Shown here piece after piece: positions 7,370 through 16,314 of a DNA stretch of 43,367 bases; the first letter of the stretch is position 1, and each line of letters begins with the position of its first letter. Source of the DNA: Bacillota bacterium (GTDB lineage Bacteria; Bacillota; Clostridia; Oscillospirales; Oscillospiraceae); assembly GCA_023402075.1 (NCBI GenBank), contig JAEXCS010000009.1, forward strand, positions 1 through 43,367, given 5' to 3'. The notes below the pieces were generated by a model. That model saw only the letters and a program-made list of their open reading frames with translations. It did not search any database and was not told the DNA's origin. The position numbers and the translations under genes were made by a program.

Positions 7370-7375
7370 GTCAGG
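7356..7375. promoter_or_regulatory. Candidate autoregulatory operator of the WYL regulator
   Basis: CCTGACA, six bases, TGTCAGG: a perfect 7+7 palindrome overlapping the -35 of the regulator's promoter. A bound protein would block RNA polymerase. Confidence 0.55.
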
Positions 7376-7457
7376 GTTTTGCGTGCTCCGCTTCAGGCGG
7401 CTTTTTCTCCGCAGGTCTTCATTCCGTGCATAAATTCAGCGATTTTTCCTGAATGAC

Positions 7458-7485
7458 TTGACGCGGGCGGGGTTTTCAGTAAAAT
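7458..7485 (+). promoter_or_regulatory. Promoter of the disulfide oxidoreductase gene
   Basis: TTGACG (7458-7463), 16 bases, TAAAAT (7480-7485), followed by an approximately 75-nt leader to the GTG start. Confidence 0.55.
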
Positions 7486-7567
7486 AGAACGTATGAGGGA
7501 CAGGCCCGGGAATTTTGCTTTGGCGGCCGTGCAGAACCGGGGTAAGTCATAAAGGAGGCATCGCAGA

Positions 7568-9055
7568 GTGAAGCATTTTGATTTGGTCATTGTGGGAAGC
7601 GGCGCGGGACTGATGGTAATGGAGTCCGCCTTGGAAAAGGGATTGCGCTGCGCGCTGATTGAAAAGGCAAAGCTTGGCGGAACCTGCCTGACAAAGGGCT
7701 GTATCCCGTCAAAGATGCTGGTTTATCCGGCAGACTTCATCCGTGAGGCGGAACGGGTTTCCCGCATCGGCGTAAACGTGGGGAAGCCCGACATCGACTG
7801 GGAGGTCATCTCCCGCAGAATGTGGGCGCAGATTGACTTCCACAAAACCATTGAAAAAAATCTGGGACAGATTCCAAACCTGACGCTTTATAAGGGCGCC
7901 GGCGCTTTTACCGGGCCGGGCAGCATGACCGTCTCCCGCGAGGATGGGACGGAGGAGGAGATTACCGGAGACAAATTCCTGCTGGCGGTGGGGGCCAGAA
8001 CCTCCGTTCCCGCAGTAGAGGGCTTGGAGAAGGCCGGTTACGTCACCTCGGAGACTTTTTTCGGGGAGAAGTATCCCAAAAAGCCGTGGGAAAGCCTTGT
8101 CATCATTGGCGGCGGTTCCATCAGCACGGAATTTGCCCACATTTTTTCCGCTTTTGGGACGAAGGTGACGATTCTCGTCCGCTCCGGCGGGATTTTAAAC
8201 AAGGAAGAGCCGGAGGTCGCAGAATTCGTCAGCCGCCAGTTTGCCGAAAACGGCATTGAGATTTTGACCCACAGCACCCCCGTCTCCGTTTGGTCCGAGA
8301 GTGGAAAAAAACACGTCGCTGTGAAAAACAGTGCCACGGGAGAGCAATCCGTTCTGGAGTGCGAGGAAATCTTTATTGCCTCCGGCACCCGCTCCAACGC
8401 CGACACTCTGGCCTTAGACAAAGCCGGTGTGGAAACTGACAAAAGCGGCTGGATTGTGACAAACAGCTATTTGGAGACTTCTCAGCCCGGTATCTGGGCG
8501 TTGGGAGACGTGAACGGAAAATACCAGCTCCGCCACAAGGCCAATTTCGAAGCGCAGATTCTAAGTCAAAACCTGTTCTCCTTCAGAGAAAAGCAGGAGA
8601 TACGCTACAACGCCGTTCCCTGGGCAGTTTTTACCCATCCGCAGGTGGCACATCTGGGGATGACAGAGCGGGAGGTACAGGAAAAGGGCATCCCATATCA
8701 GACGGCATACAACCACTTTTCCGAGGTTGTGGGCGGTCTGGCCATGGGCTATCGGAAGCGGGACGAGGACGACGGGTTTGTGAAGGTCATCATCGGGCAT
8801 GATAAAAAGCTTTTGGGCTTTCACATTGTCGGGCCGCAGGCGGCGGTGCTGCTTCAGCCCTTTGTGTATCTGATGAACGCGGGCTATCAGTGTCCCAAAG
8901 TCCGGCGCGCCATAGCCGCCCGGGAGGTGGACGACCTGCGCATTATGTCTCGCAACCTTGGAACCTATGCCCCCATCAACAACTCCATGGTCATTCACCC
9001 CTCTCTCAACGAGTTGACCGCATGGGTCTTTGATAAGCTTCACATTAAAGACTGA
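7568..9055 (+). CDS. FAD-dependent pyridine nucleotide-disulfide oxidoreductase (dihydrolipoamide dehydrogenase-like)
   Basis: The 495-residue flavoprotein has an N-terminal FAD fold (GSGAG at 10-14), the redox disulfide C40/C45 in GGTCLTKGCIPSK, a central NAD(P)-binding GGGSIS (181-186), the second FAD motif (ALGDVNG) and a C-terminal dimerisation domain with the acid-base pair H477/E482 (HPSLNE). The spacing of that pair differs slightly from classical lipoamide dehydrogenases and is nearer to the mycothione-reductase-like branch, so the disulfide substrate is uncertain. The start is GTG with AAAGGAGG upstream. The 2-oxoacid dehydrogenase subunits are not nearby. A peroxiredoxin follows on the same strand, suggesting thiol redox defence; a lipoate ligase gene begins at 43112. 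Confidence 0.9.
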   Translation: MKHFDLVIVGSGAGLMVMESALEKGLRCALIEKAKLGGTCLTKGCIPSKMLVYPADFIREAERVSRIGVNVGKPDIDWEVISRRMWAQIDFHKTIEKNLGQIPNLTLYKGAGAFTGPGSMTVSREDGTEEEITGDKFLLAVGARTSVPAVEGLEKAGYVTSETFFGEKYPKKPWESLVIIGGGSISTEFAHIFSAFGTKVTILVRSGGILNKEEPEVAEFVSRQFAENGIEILTHSTPVSVWSESGKKHVAVKNSATGEQSVLECEEIFIASGTRSNADTLALDKAGVETDKSGWIVTNSYLETSQPGIWALGDVNGKYQLRHKANFEAQILSQNLFSFREKQEIRYNAVPWAVFTHPQVAHLGMTEREVQEKGIPYQTAYNHFSEVVGGLAMGYRKRDEDDGFVKVIIGHDKKLLGFHIVGPQAAVLLQPFVYLMNAGYQCPKVRRAIAAREVDDLRIMSRNLGTYAPINNSMVIHPSLNELTAWVFDKLHIKD

Positions 9056-9211
9056 GCCGCGGCTAAGCTTAAGTTTCATATGCAGACCGTCAAAGCACCA
9101 TCGCTTCCCCGGAAAGCTGTTGGATACCCGCAAAACACACAAATTTCAGGAGCGCGGCCGTCCGGGCCCAGCCCGCTCTCCACACATGATTTGAAAAGAG
9201 GAGGATTCAGT

Positions 9212-9664
9212 ATGAACGCAATTCAAGTGGGCGCAAAAGCCCCCGACTTCACCCTTCAGGATGGGTTTGGCAAGGAAGTTAAGCTCTCCGACTATCGGGG
9301 CAGACAGGTGCTGCTGTCCTGGCATCCGCTGGCCTGGACCAGCGTGTGCACCGACCAGATGCGGGCGCTGGAGCGGAATTTCGACGTCTTTACCGAGAAG
9401 AACACCGTGGCCATCGGCCTGAGCGTGGACCCCGCCCCCGGCAAAAAGGCATGGGCAACGGTTTTGGCCATTGAGAAAACGCCCCTTGTCAGCGACTTTT
9501 GGCCTCTGGGCAAAGTCTCTCAGGACTACGGCGTTTATATGGAGAATCACGGCATGTCCGGCCGCGTGAACGTGCTGGTGGATGCCGAAGGCACCGTGAA
9601 ATGGGTCAAGGTCTATCCCATTGGGGAGCTGCCGGACATCGACGAGGTGCTCTCCGCCCTGTAA
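9212..9664 (+). CDS. AhpC/TSA-family peroxiredoxin (AhpE-like, 1-Cys)
   Basis: The 150-residue protein reduces peroxides using a thiol. The peroxidatic site is HPLAWTSVCTDQM, matching PxxxTxxC with C46. No other Cys is present, so it is a 1-Cys type that needs an external thiol for recycling. The thioredoxin-like fold is evident from PDFTLQDGFGKEVKLSDYRGRQVLL at the start. The frame is open upstream, but the ATG at 9212 follows AGAGGAGG and starts where the family starts. It lies 156 bases after the flavoprotein gene and is followed by a strong terminator at 9760, so the two may form one unit. Confidence 0.92.
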   Translation: MNAIQVGAKAPDFTLQDGFGKEVKLSDYRGRQVLLSWHPLAWTSVCTDQMRALERNFDVFTEKNTVAIGLSVDPAPGKKAWATVLAIEKTPLVSDFWPLGKVSQDYGVYMENHGMSGRVNVLVDAEGTVKWVKVYPIGELPDIDEVLSAL

Positions 9665-9759
9665 TGCCCCGGCGCTGCGCGCAGGGAGTCCCTTCCCGTG
9701 CGGAGTCCGCCGCGCCCTCTTCAGGAAAGGGTCTTGGCCTTTTTACTTTAATATCACAG

Positions 9760-9797
9760 CAGGAGCCCCGCCAGCAGACGGGGCTCCTGTCTTTTTT
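9760..9797 (+). terminator. Intrinsic terminator after the peroxiredoxin gene
   Basis: CAGGAGCCCCG (9760-9770) pairs with CGGGGCTCCTG (9779-9789), then TCTTTTTTT. Confidence 0.9.
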
Positions 9798-9943
9798 TAA
9801 TTTCGCTTTGGCAGACCTTTTCCCACAGTCTCCCATTGTGGATGCAATTCCGAACCATATATCTGAGCTTTTGTCAACTGACTTTTACACATGATTAACA
9901 GCGATATGATAGCCCTGCCGCCAAGGGTATGCTTTACTACAAT

Positions 9944-10102
9944 TACAGCAATTCCATAAAAACTGCAAAAAGTTCAGCGTGTAAAATGGCTGCCTATTGC
10001 GTTGTCGTCCTTAACGGGCGTCAGCCCGTCGGCGTCCTCCGCCTTTTAGCCCCCCATTTTGCGCTACTTCCTTTTTTCGCATTTCTCTGTGGAATTGCTG
10101 TA
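9944..10102. repeat. 159-bp element with about 50-bp imperfect terminal inverted repeats
   Basis: TACAGCAATTCCA (9944-9956) is exactly inverted at 10090-10102, and the similarity continues inward for about 50 bases on each side up to an AAAATGG core. The centre has a small hairpin (ACGGGC...GCCCGT). A related half-copy occurs at 13739-13773. It has no coding capacity that I recognise and resembles a MITE or other small mobile repeat; no target duplication was clear. It fills most of the 635-base gap before the PhoH gene, with another hairpin (GAAGAACCG/CGGTTCTTC) near 10115-10155. Confidence 0.55.
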
Positions 10103-10299
10103 GATACTTTCCACGGAAGAACCGATTCATATGCCTTTTGGCCTTCGGGCGGTTCTTCTCCGCAGTGCCCAGCAAAGTGAACATGGCTAAATACCGGCTT
10201 TAAAGCAAGCGGGTGCGGCTCACAGCATCAAACGTCAATTCAAAGGTCGGTGCTCTCCATTTCAGGCGCTTTGCAATACGGTAAAGGAAGTGTATACGC

Positions 10300-11671
10300 A
10301 TGCAAAAAACTTATGTTTTGGATACCAATGTACTTATTCAGGCCCCCTCCGCACTTCAATCCTTTGAAGACAACCACCTTGTCCTGCCAATCGCCGTTCT
10401 GGAGGAGCTGGACGCACTGAAAAACAGCGACGGGGGAGAACGGAACCAACGCACGGCAGGTGATCCGGTATCTGGAAGCCCTCAGAGTCAGAGGAAACCT
10501 GATTGACGGCGTGTCAATGCCCGAAGGAGGCACTTTGCGCCTGGACGTCAACTGTGTCAACGAACAGTTACCCCAGGGGTTCCCGGATTATAAAAATGAC
10601 AACCGCATTTTAAAGGTTTGCCGCGCCCTGAAGGAAAAGCAGTCCCCCTTGATTCTGGTGACTAAGGACATCCTTTTGCGCATCAAGGCGCAGATGATGG
10701 GAATTGATGCAGAGGATTTCATCACAGAGCAGGCTCCGCTCAGCGGGGAACAGTATCTCGGCCGGTGCGAAGCCTTTGTCTCTGAGAAAAAGTTTGAAGA
10801 CTTCAAGAAAAAGCACCTCTCTCCCAGCGACCTGTATCAAATAGACGCAAAAGAACGGAAAATACCCGTTCAGCTTGTGATAAATCAATTCGTTATTCTC
10901 AAAGCCGACCAATCCGACCGAAAAACCCAATTGGGCCGTTTTGACGGTAAAAAGATAATTCCTCTCACCCACAGAAAGAAAAGGCCGTATGGCGTCACTC
11001 CGCGAAACGTTGGACAGTATTTTCTTCAGGAGGCATTAATGGCCGGCGCAGAAGAAGCGCCCCTTGTCATTGTCAAAGGAATGGCGGGTACGGCAAAAAC
11101 CTTTTACGCGTTGGCCGCAGGACTCAACGCCGTTATGGAGCAGGAGGAACCGGAATACCGCAGAATTTTAATCAGCCGCCCCAATATCCAGTTTGATGAG
11201 GATATCGGCTTCCTGCCCGGCGACGAGTCCGAAAAAATCGCCCCCTTGCTGCGGCCCGTCATTGATAATCTGGAGCTGCTGGTGGATCAAAACGAAAAAG
11301 AACGCTATAAAGATGAGCGGGGTCTTTCCTGCAAAATCGAAGAGCTTTTCGACCGCGGCATTATCAGCGCGCAGGCACTGAATTTCATCCGGGGCCGCTC
11401 TGTTACCAAAACCTATCTGATAATCGACGAGGCGCAAAATTTAACGCCAAAGCAGGCAAAAGGAATCATTACCCGCGCCGGAATCGGCACAAAGATCATT
11501 TTGCTGGGAGATCCGAACCAGATTGACCATCCCCTGCTGGATGAGCGTACCAACGGGCTGAGCTATGCGGCAGAGATGATGAAGGGCAGCCCTCTGTGCT
11601 ACCAAATCACATTATCCGCGGACGAATGCGAGCGCTCTGCTTTAGCCATGGATGCAATCAAACGCATGTAA
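10300..11671 (+). pseudogene. PhoH-family ATPase with N-terminal PIN domain (YlaK type), frameshifted
   Basis: The gene encodes a PIN-type ribonuclease-like domain (VLDTNVLIQ at residues 6-14, VLPIAVLEELDALK) followed by a PhoH/YlaK ATPase domain with Walker A GMAGTAKT, an RPNIQF motif and Walker B YLIIDEAQNLTPKQ. The first 46 or so codons run in one frame from the ATG at 10300; the expected continuation GTNARQVIRYLEALR is in another frame. Removing one G from the five-G run at 10432-10436 restores a continuous protein of about 456 residues. The rest is intact, so this is either a recent mutation or a homopolymer sequencing error. Alternatively a shorter ATPase could start at GTG 10460. Walker A has Ala where Gly is usual. 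Confidence 0.85.
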
Positions 11672-11690
11672 TGTAACCGCCCCTCTCATC

Positions 11691-11743
11691 GATGCGCCGA
11701 AGCTCCGGGTGTTTTTTCATCCGGTTTCGGCGCGTCTTTTTTT
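11691..11743 (+). terminator. Intrinsic terminator after the PhoH gene
   Basis: GATGCGCCGAA (11691-11701) pairs with TTCGGCGCGTC (11726-11736), followed by seven T. Confidence 0.85.
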
Positions 11744-11765
11744 GCCGCAGGCAGCAACCCCCGGA

Positions 11766-13502
11766 TTACACAATGATAAAGGCATCGCCCACTTGCTGCT
11801 TGCATTTTTTCTTTACGTCTGCGATGATCTGCGAAAGCTCTTCCTTTGTTTTGGGACTTTTAAATTTGTTGGTCACCGCCGCAATGGAAATGGTAGCTAT
11901 GGGGAAGTCCTCTTCAAACCCATGCCTGTTTTTTGAGGTAATATACCCCTTCTCCCAGTCAGCCGGTGCATAAAGCCGCTTAATCGCGCTTCTAAAAGTT
12001 CGGAACACGCGATTGCACATGCCTTCGATATCATGGGAATTTGTCACGACAATAAAGTCGTCTCCGCCGATGTGCCCGCAAAAGCCGGTTTTATCACAGC
12101 ATACAGTCAGCGTTTCCGCAAGCGCTTTTAGCATGAGATCTCCATTGCAAAAGCCGTAGGCATCATTGTAAGCTTTGAAATTGTCCAGATCAATATATAA
12201 AATACTCCATGGCGTATCCTGCGTAAAGGTGTCGCCAATCACCTGCTGAATCTGCGTGTTTCCGGGAAGCCCGGTAAGCGGATTGGTATCGGCGGCGCGC
12301 TGCACCTGTAAACGAATGGATGCAAGAAGCAGATCTTTTACAGACACGGTGCAGCTGTATTCCCCGTTGCTGACAATTGCTATGGAGTCATAGATCGATT
12401 CCTGCGGTCTGCGCATGGCAAGCTCGGCCACCTGTTCCAACGACATGGATTCTTCCACACAGAGATGGTCTGTCGTCATCAGTGCCCCCGCCTGCGTGCG
12501 GGAGCTTAAATTGTATCCAAACTGGCCGCTGAACTTTTCAGCCAGACGGGTTCTCGTTAAAATTCCCCTGACCCGGTTTTGCTCATCCAGCACAAACACC
12601 TCGGAAACGGACGGGTCCTGACAGACTGTTTCGTAAATATCCCTTGATCTTTCCTGCAAAGCAACTGTCTTTTTACGTTCGCCCAAATCTGCAACTCTGT
12701 TAAAAACCGACGGCTTGCTGTATAGCTTGGTTTTATTGTACAGCTCCTTGATTTCCAGCTCCCTATCCTGAATCGGCGAAAGAAATCTCTCCTGCGGACG
12801 GCCAAGATAGTAGCCTTGTCCAAACTCCACACCCATGTGGATTAGTGTCTTCAGTTCTTCATTTGTTTCAATGCCCTCTGCAATAATCGTTATATTCGAC
12901 CGCCTGCAAAACTGGACAATGGCGCTCACGGCGGACTGTCTCATAATATTCGTATCTATATCGCGGACAAGGTTCATATCTATTTTCAAGAAGTGCGGAG
13001 AAAAAGCGCACACCCGGTTCAGGCCGGAATGACCTGAGCCAAAATCGTCAATGGCTATTTGAAATTGCTGCTTCTGATAGTTTTCCACGGACGCTATAAA
13101 AGCCGCCATATCGGAGATGGCGCTTTTCTCCGTAATTTCAAACACAATGTTTTCTGGGGACAGCCCATATTCCCTCAGCTTTTCATTTGTAAAGCCGCTT
13201 TTGAACGTCGGGTCGTGGATAATGTTTGCGTCAACGTTCAAAAACAAAAGCTTGCTATTGGATTGAGCCTTGGCGCTTTCTAATGCGCGCACCCGGCACA
13301 GCTGCTCAAGGTCCCACAGCTTTTTCATTTTGAATGCCACTTCAAAAAGCTCTTCTATATTAACCTCGCAGGCAGGCAGGGTAATTCTGCTTAAGGCTTC
13401 ATACCCCAGCACCGCTCCACTTTCCAGAGAGACAATCGGCTGAAAAACCGTGCGTATACATCTTTCATTTAGAATCGCGTCCAAGGCCATTTCTGAATTC
13501 AT
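11766..13502 (-). CDS. EAL-CBS-GGDEF cyclic-di-GMP turnover protein
   Basis: The 578-residue cytoplasmic protein has three parts. The EAL phosphodiesterase domain (about 5-240) keeps EAL at 35-37, the Asn in FLNVDANI, the Glu in FEITEKS, the DDFGSGHSG loop, the Lys in LKIDMN and AEGIE, so it should be active. A CBS pair (about 275-395) can sense a nucleotide ligand. The C-terminal GGDEF domain (about 405-578) has GGDDF (479-483), compatible with diguanylate cyclase activity, but no RxxD inhibitory site before it. The frame extends 44 codons upstream, but the ATG at 13502 has AAGGAGG. It faces the PhoH gene convergently. Net activity cannot be told from sequence. Confidence 0.93.
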   Translation of the reverse strand: MNSEMALDAILNERCIRTVFQPIVSLESGAVLGYEALSRITLPACEVNIEELFEVAFKMKKLWDLEQLCRVRALESAKAQSNSKLLFLNVDANIIHDPTFKSGFTNEKLREYGLSPENIVFEITEKSAISDMAAFIASVENYQKQQFQIAIDDFGSGHSGLNRVCAFSPHFLKIDMNLVRDIDTNIMRQSAVSAIVQFCRRSNITIIAEGIETNEELKTLIHMGVEFGQGYYLGRPQERFLSPIQDRELEIKELYNKTKLYSKPSVFNRVADLGERKKTVALQERSRDIYETVCQDPSVSEVFVLDEQNRVRGILTRTRLAEKFSGQFGYNLSSRTQAGALMTTDHLCVEESMSLEQVAELAMRRPQESIYDSIAIVSNGEYSCTVSVKDLLLASIRLQVQRAADTNPLTGLPGNTQIQQVIGDTFTQDTPWSILYIDLDNFKAYNDAYGFCNGDLMLKALAETLTVCCDKTGFCGHIGGDDFIVVTNSHDIEGMCNRVFRTFRSAIKRLYAPADWEKGYITSKNRHGFEEDFPIATISIAAVTNKFKSPKTKEELSQIIADVKKKCKQQVGDAFIIV

Positions 13503-13738
13503 AACGCCATTCCTCCTTCGTACGTTTAAATCTATAAGAAGATGAAGGCTGGAAATCCAGCTCCTGCCTCTGCGGGCAAATTGAATGCCCGCGGGAATCT
13601 CAGTGCATCTAATCCCCGGTTTGGAGCATATCACGACATACTTTGGCCAATCTACCTATATCCGGTAATGCCAGTGTTAATCCTATGTAAGCGGTGCTTT
13701 CCCTCATGATGTGCGTCCATACCGCCAAATCCGCACAT

Positions 13739-13773
13739 TACAGCAATTCCACAAAAAACTGCAAAAAGGGCAG
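13739..13773. repeat. Second half-copy of the TACAGCAATTCCA repeat
   Basis: The 35 bases match the left arm of the element at 9944 at nearly all positions, starting with the same 13-mer. No inverted partner follows; instead a terminator-like hairpin is attached. It lies in the 378-base gap between the EAL-GGDEF and DUF4177-like genes, where I see nothing else. Confidence 0.55.
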
Positions 13774-13806
13774 GGAGCAAATCGAATTATTTGCCCCTTG
13801 CCCTGT
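13752..13806 (-). terminator. Terminator of the polyphosphate operon
   Basis: An inverted repeat with small bulges (13767-13782 with 13789-13804) is followed on the minus strand by TTTTTGCAGTTTTTTG, downstream of the DUF4177-like gene stop at 13881. Confidence 0.65.
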
Positions 13807-13880
13807 ACTGTGACCATATTTAATTTAAAAGCGAACAGAATTTTTGAATACTCTTTCATCTTCCGCGGTGCTTTTGAGCA

Positions 13881-14165
13881 TTATTTGACCGCTTCTTTTT
13901 GACCTTCTTCCCCCACATCTTCTTCATGGAGGAGTTCAGCTTCATCTTCAGCTTCTTCGTCTTCGGCTTCCGCGTCTTTGTCATCGGGCACTGTGTCAGG
14001 CAGTGTATCTGCCCCGAACACCAGAATAGCCTTTGCGGAATTGGTGATGGACATGGTGACAAGCGTCCAGCCCAGCCCGGCCATTTCGTTGGATTTTTTC
14101 TCAACAGCGGCAGCCATCGCCCTGGCTTTGGGCGCATCTTGAATGACAACGGTTTTATACTGCAT
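13881..14165 (-). CDS. Small DUF4177-like protein with a highly acidic tail
   Basis: The 94-residue protein begins MQYKTVVIQDAPKARAMAAAVEKK and continues NEMAGLGWTLVTMSITNSAKAILVF, the short alpha/beta pattern of DUF4177 proteins (N-terminal strand, helix, then a W-x-L-V strand). From residue 53 on it is almost entirely Asp, Glu and Ala, probably disordered. The start codon overlaps the end of ppk by 11 bases, so translation is probably coupled. The family has no known reaction; its place as the last gene of a ppx-ppk operon suggests a link to polyphosphate, which is inference. The terminator at 13752-13806 follows. Confidence 0.6.
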   Translation of the reverse strand: MQYKTVVIQDAPKARAMAAAVEKKSNEMAGLGWTLVTMSITNSAKAILVFGADTLPDTVPDDKDAEAEDEEAEDEAELLHEEDVGEEGQKEAVK

Positions 14166-16314
14166 AATCGGTTTCTCCCTGTTTATTAAATATTTTGTGA
14201 AGCAGCGCTTTCATCCCCGTCCGCTCCACCGTCTCGCAGCTTGGCTGCTTGTGGGGGGAAAGCTCCATAAACTGCTCTTGGCTGTTATGTCTCAACGGCG
14301 TTTTTCCGACCTTTCTGCTATATGTGCCGTCAGACATCAAAAAGCTTGCTTTCACATTGTCTTGCAACTGGTTTGCCAAAATCCACTGAAGCTGGCCGCG
14401 CATCTCGCTGTCGTGGATGGGGCATGCAATCTCTACCCGGCGATTTAAATTGCGGGTCATCAGATCGGCGGAAGAAATATATAGCTTAGCGCCCTCCCCT
14501 CTTCCAAAGCAATAGATTCGGGCGTGTTCCAGATATCGGCCCACGATGCTGGTGACATGGACGCGTTCTGTGCAGGTGCTCACTCCGGGGAGAATGCAGC
14601 AGATGCCCCGAACGATCAATTGCACCTCCACCCCGGCGCAGGAAGCTTCCTTCAGCTTGTCCATTACATCCCGCTCGGTAACAGAGTTTACCTTGATGCA
14701 GATATAGCCCTCTGATCCTTTTTCTATCTGCTCATCTATCAGTGCCAGCAAGCCGGATTTAATGCCCACGGGCGAAACCAGCAGCTCGCCGTATTCCCCC
14801 TCCAGATTGTTAATCAGCATATTCTTGAAAAAGGCCGTCCCATCCTTTCCAATTGCCTCGGAAGCGGTCATAACACTCAGGTCGGTGTACATGGCATTTG
14901 TTTTTTCGTTGTAGTTTCCGGTTCCGATTTGGGTAATATAATTGAGCCGCCCCTTTCCCCGCATGGTAACCAGACAAATTTTGCTGTGGTACTTGAAGTC
15001 CTCAACCCCGTAAATCACCTGACAGCCCGCATCCTCCAAAAGCTTGGACCACGAAATATTGTTGGCCTCGTCAAATCGGGCGCGCAGTTCCATCAGGACA
15101 ATGACTTCTTTCCCGTTTTCCGCCGCCCGACAGAGCGTGTGGGCAATTTTGGACGAGGACGCCAGCCGGTAAATGGTAATTTTGATGGACAGAACATCCG
15201 GCCGCTCGGCTGCTTCGCTGAGAAGCTTCAAGAATGGGTCTACGGAATCAAATGGAAAAAACTGCAGCTTGTCCTGCTTTTGCACCTGCTCAATGATACT
15301 GTGCTGCCTTATAAGATCCTCCGGCCAGCGTGGTTGATGAGGAGGATACAGCAAAGCCTGCGCTTTTGCCGCGGACAGGTCCCCGCTGAGACGATAGACA
15401 AACTTTATGTTCAGCGGGCAGGTGTCAAAAAACACCTGTCGCTTCTCCACATGAATCAGTGCCGTGAGCGCCTCCAGAAAGCCGCCGGATATCTGCCCGC
15501 CAATTTCCATGCGCACCACAGACAGATTACCCCTTTTTTTCAGAAGCTTTGCAACCTTACTGCGAAAGTCTCCTTCACTGTCCTCCAACTTTTCGTCGTC
15601 AAAGCTTATGTCCGCATTGCGGGTGACATTGATGATGCATGCCTCTTCTACCGGATATGTCCCGAACAGCGTTGGCGCCCACTGGAGAACCAGGTTTTCG
15701 GTGCGGACATATCTCAAATCCGTATCCGGAAGCACCACATAGTCCGGCAGCGTATTGGGAATGGGAATAAACCCAATGGCATGCTTTCCCTTCTTGTCCT
15801 TCAAAAACGTGGCAACATACAGGCACTTATTGACAAGATGCGGCACCGGATGATGGCTGCCCACTATCATTGGAGAAATAATGGGAAGAATATTTGCCTT
15901 AAAATAGCTGTTTAGATACCTTTGCTCCGATGCCTTCAGTCGGTTGAAGGGCAGATCGCAGACCCCTGCCTTCTCCAACTGCGCGCATACCGCACCGTAG
16001 ACCTGCTGTTTCAGCTCTGCAAGTCCGGGAACAACGGCATATATTTTTTGCAGCTGCTCCTGCGAGGTCATGCCGCTTTTATTGTCAATTTCATCAGGCG
16101 ACATCATGGAAATGTCAAAAAGGCTTCCCACCCGCACCATAAAAAACTCATCCAGATTGCTGGAGAAAATGGCAATGAATTTCAGCCGCTCCAGCAGAGG
16201 GTTTGTCTCGTCCGCCGCTTCCTCCAAAACACGCCGGTTGAAGCGCAGCCAACTTAATTCCCGGTTTTGGGTGTATAAATATTCTTCACCCCAGACTGGA
16301 GAATCCTTTGGCAC
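14155..16314 (-). CDS. ppk1: Polyphosphate kinase 1
   Basis: The 719-residue enzyme reversibly polymerises the terminal phosphate of ATP into polyphosphate. Full family length is present: the N-terminal helical domain (YTQNRELSWLRFNRRVLEEA), the head domain, and the two PLD-like catalytic domains with the autophosphorylated His in YHSKICLV, then GTGNYNEKTNAMYTDLSV and a C-terminal SSADLMTRNLNRRVEI. The start is GTG at 16314 with GGGAGGG before it; it overlaps the ppx gene by 61 bases, and no later Met precedes the conserved N terminus. It forms a unit with the exopolyphosphatase gene upstream and the acidic DUF4177-like gene downstream, pairing synthesis with breakdown. Confidence 0.96.
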   Translation of the reverse strand: MPKDSPVWGEEYLYTQNRELSWLRFNRRVLEEAADETNPLLERLKFIAIFSSNLDEFFMVRVGSLFDISMMSPDEIDNKSGMTSQEQLQKIYAVVPGLAELKQQVYGAVCAQLEKAGVCDLPFNRLKASEQRYLNSYFKANILPIISPMIVGSHHPVPHLVNKCLYVATFLKDKKGKHAIGFIPIPNTLPDYVVLPDTDLRYVRTENLVLQWAPTLFGTYPVEEACIINVTRNADISFDDEKLEDSEGDFRSKVAKLLKKRGNLSVVRMEIGGQISGGFLEALTALIHVEKRQVFFDTCPLNIKFVYRLSGDLSAAKAQALLYPPHQPRWPEDLIRQHSIIEQVQKQDKLQFFPFDSVDPFLKLLSEAAERPDVLSIKITIYRLASSSKIAHTLCRAAENGKEVIVLMELRARFDEANNISWSKLLEDAGCQVIYGVEDFKYHSKICLVTMRGKGRLNYITQIGTGNYNEKTNAMYTDLSVMTASEAIGKDGTAFFKNMLINNLEGEYGELLVSPVGIKSGLLALIDEQIEKGSEGYICIKVNSVTERDVMDKLKEASCAGVEVQLIVRGICCILPGVSTCTERVHVTSIVGRYLEHARIYCFGRGEGAKLYISSADLMTRNLNRRVEIACPIHDSEMRGQLQWILANQLQDNVKASFLMSDGTYSRKVGKTPLRHNSQEQFMELSPHKQPSCETVERTGMKALLHKIFNKQGETDYAV

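Noticed and set aside
9929..10180. Possible 83-residue protein within the inverted-repeat element
   Set aside because: It translates the repeat arms and the central hairpin, has no RBS and no known similarity.
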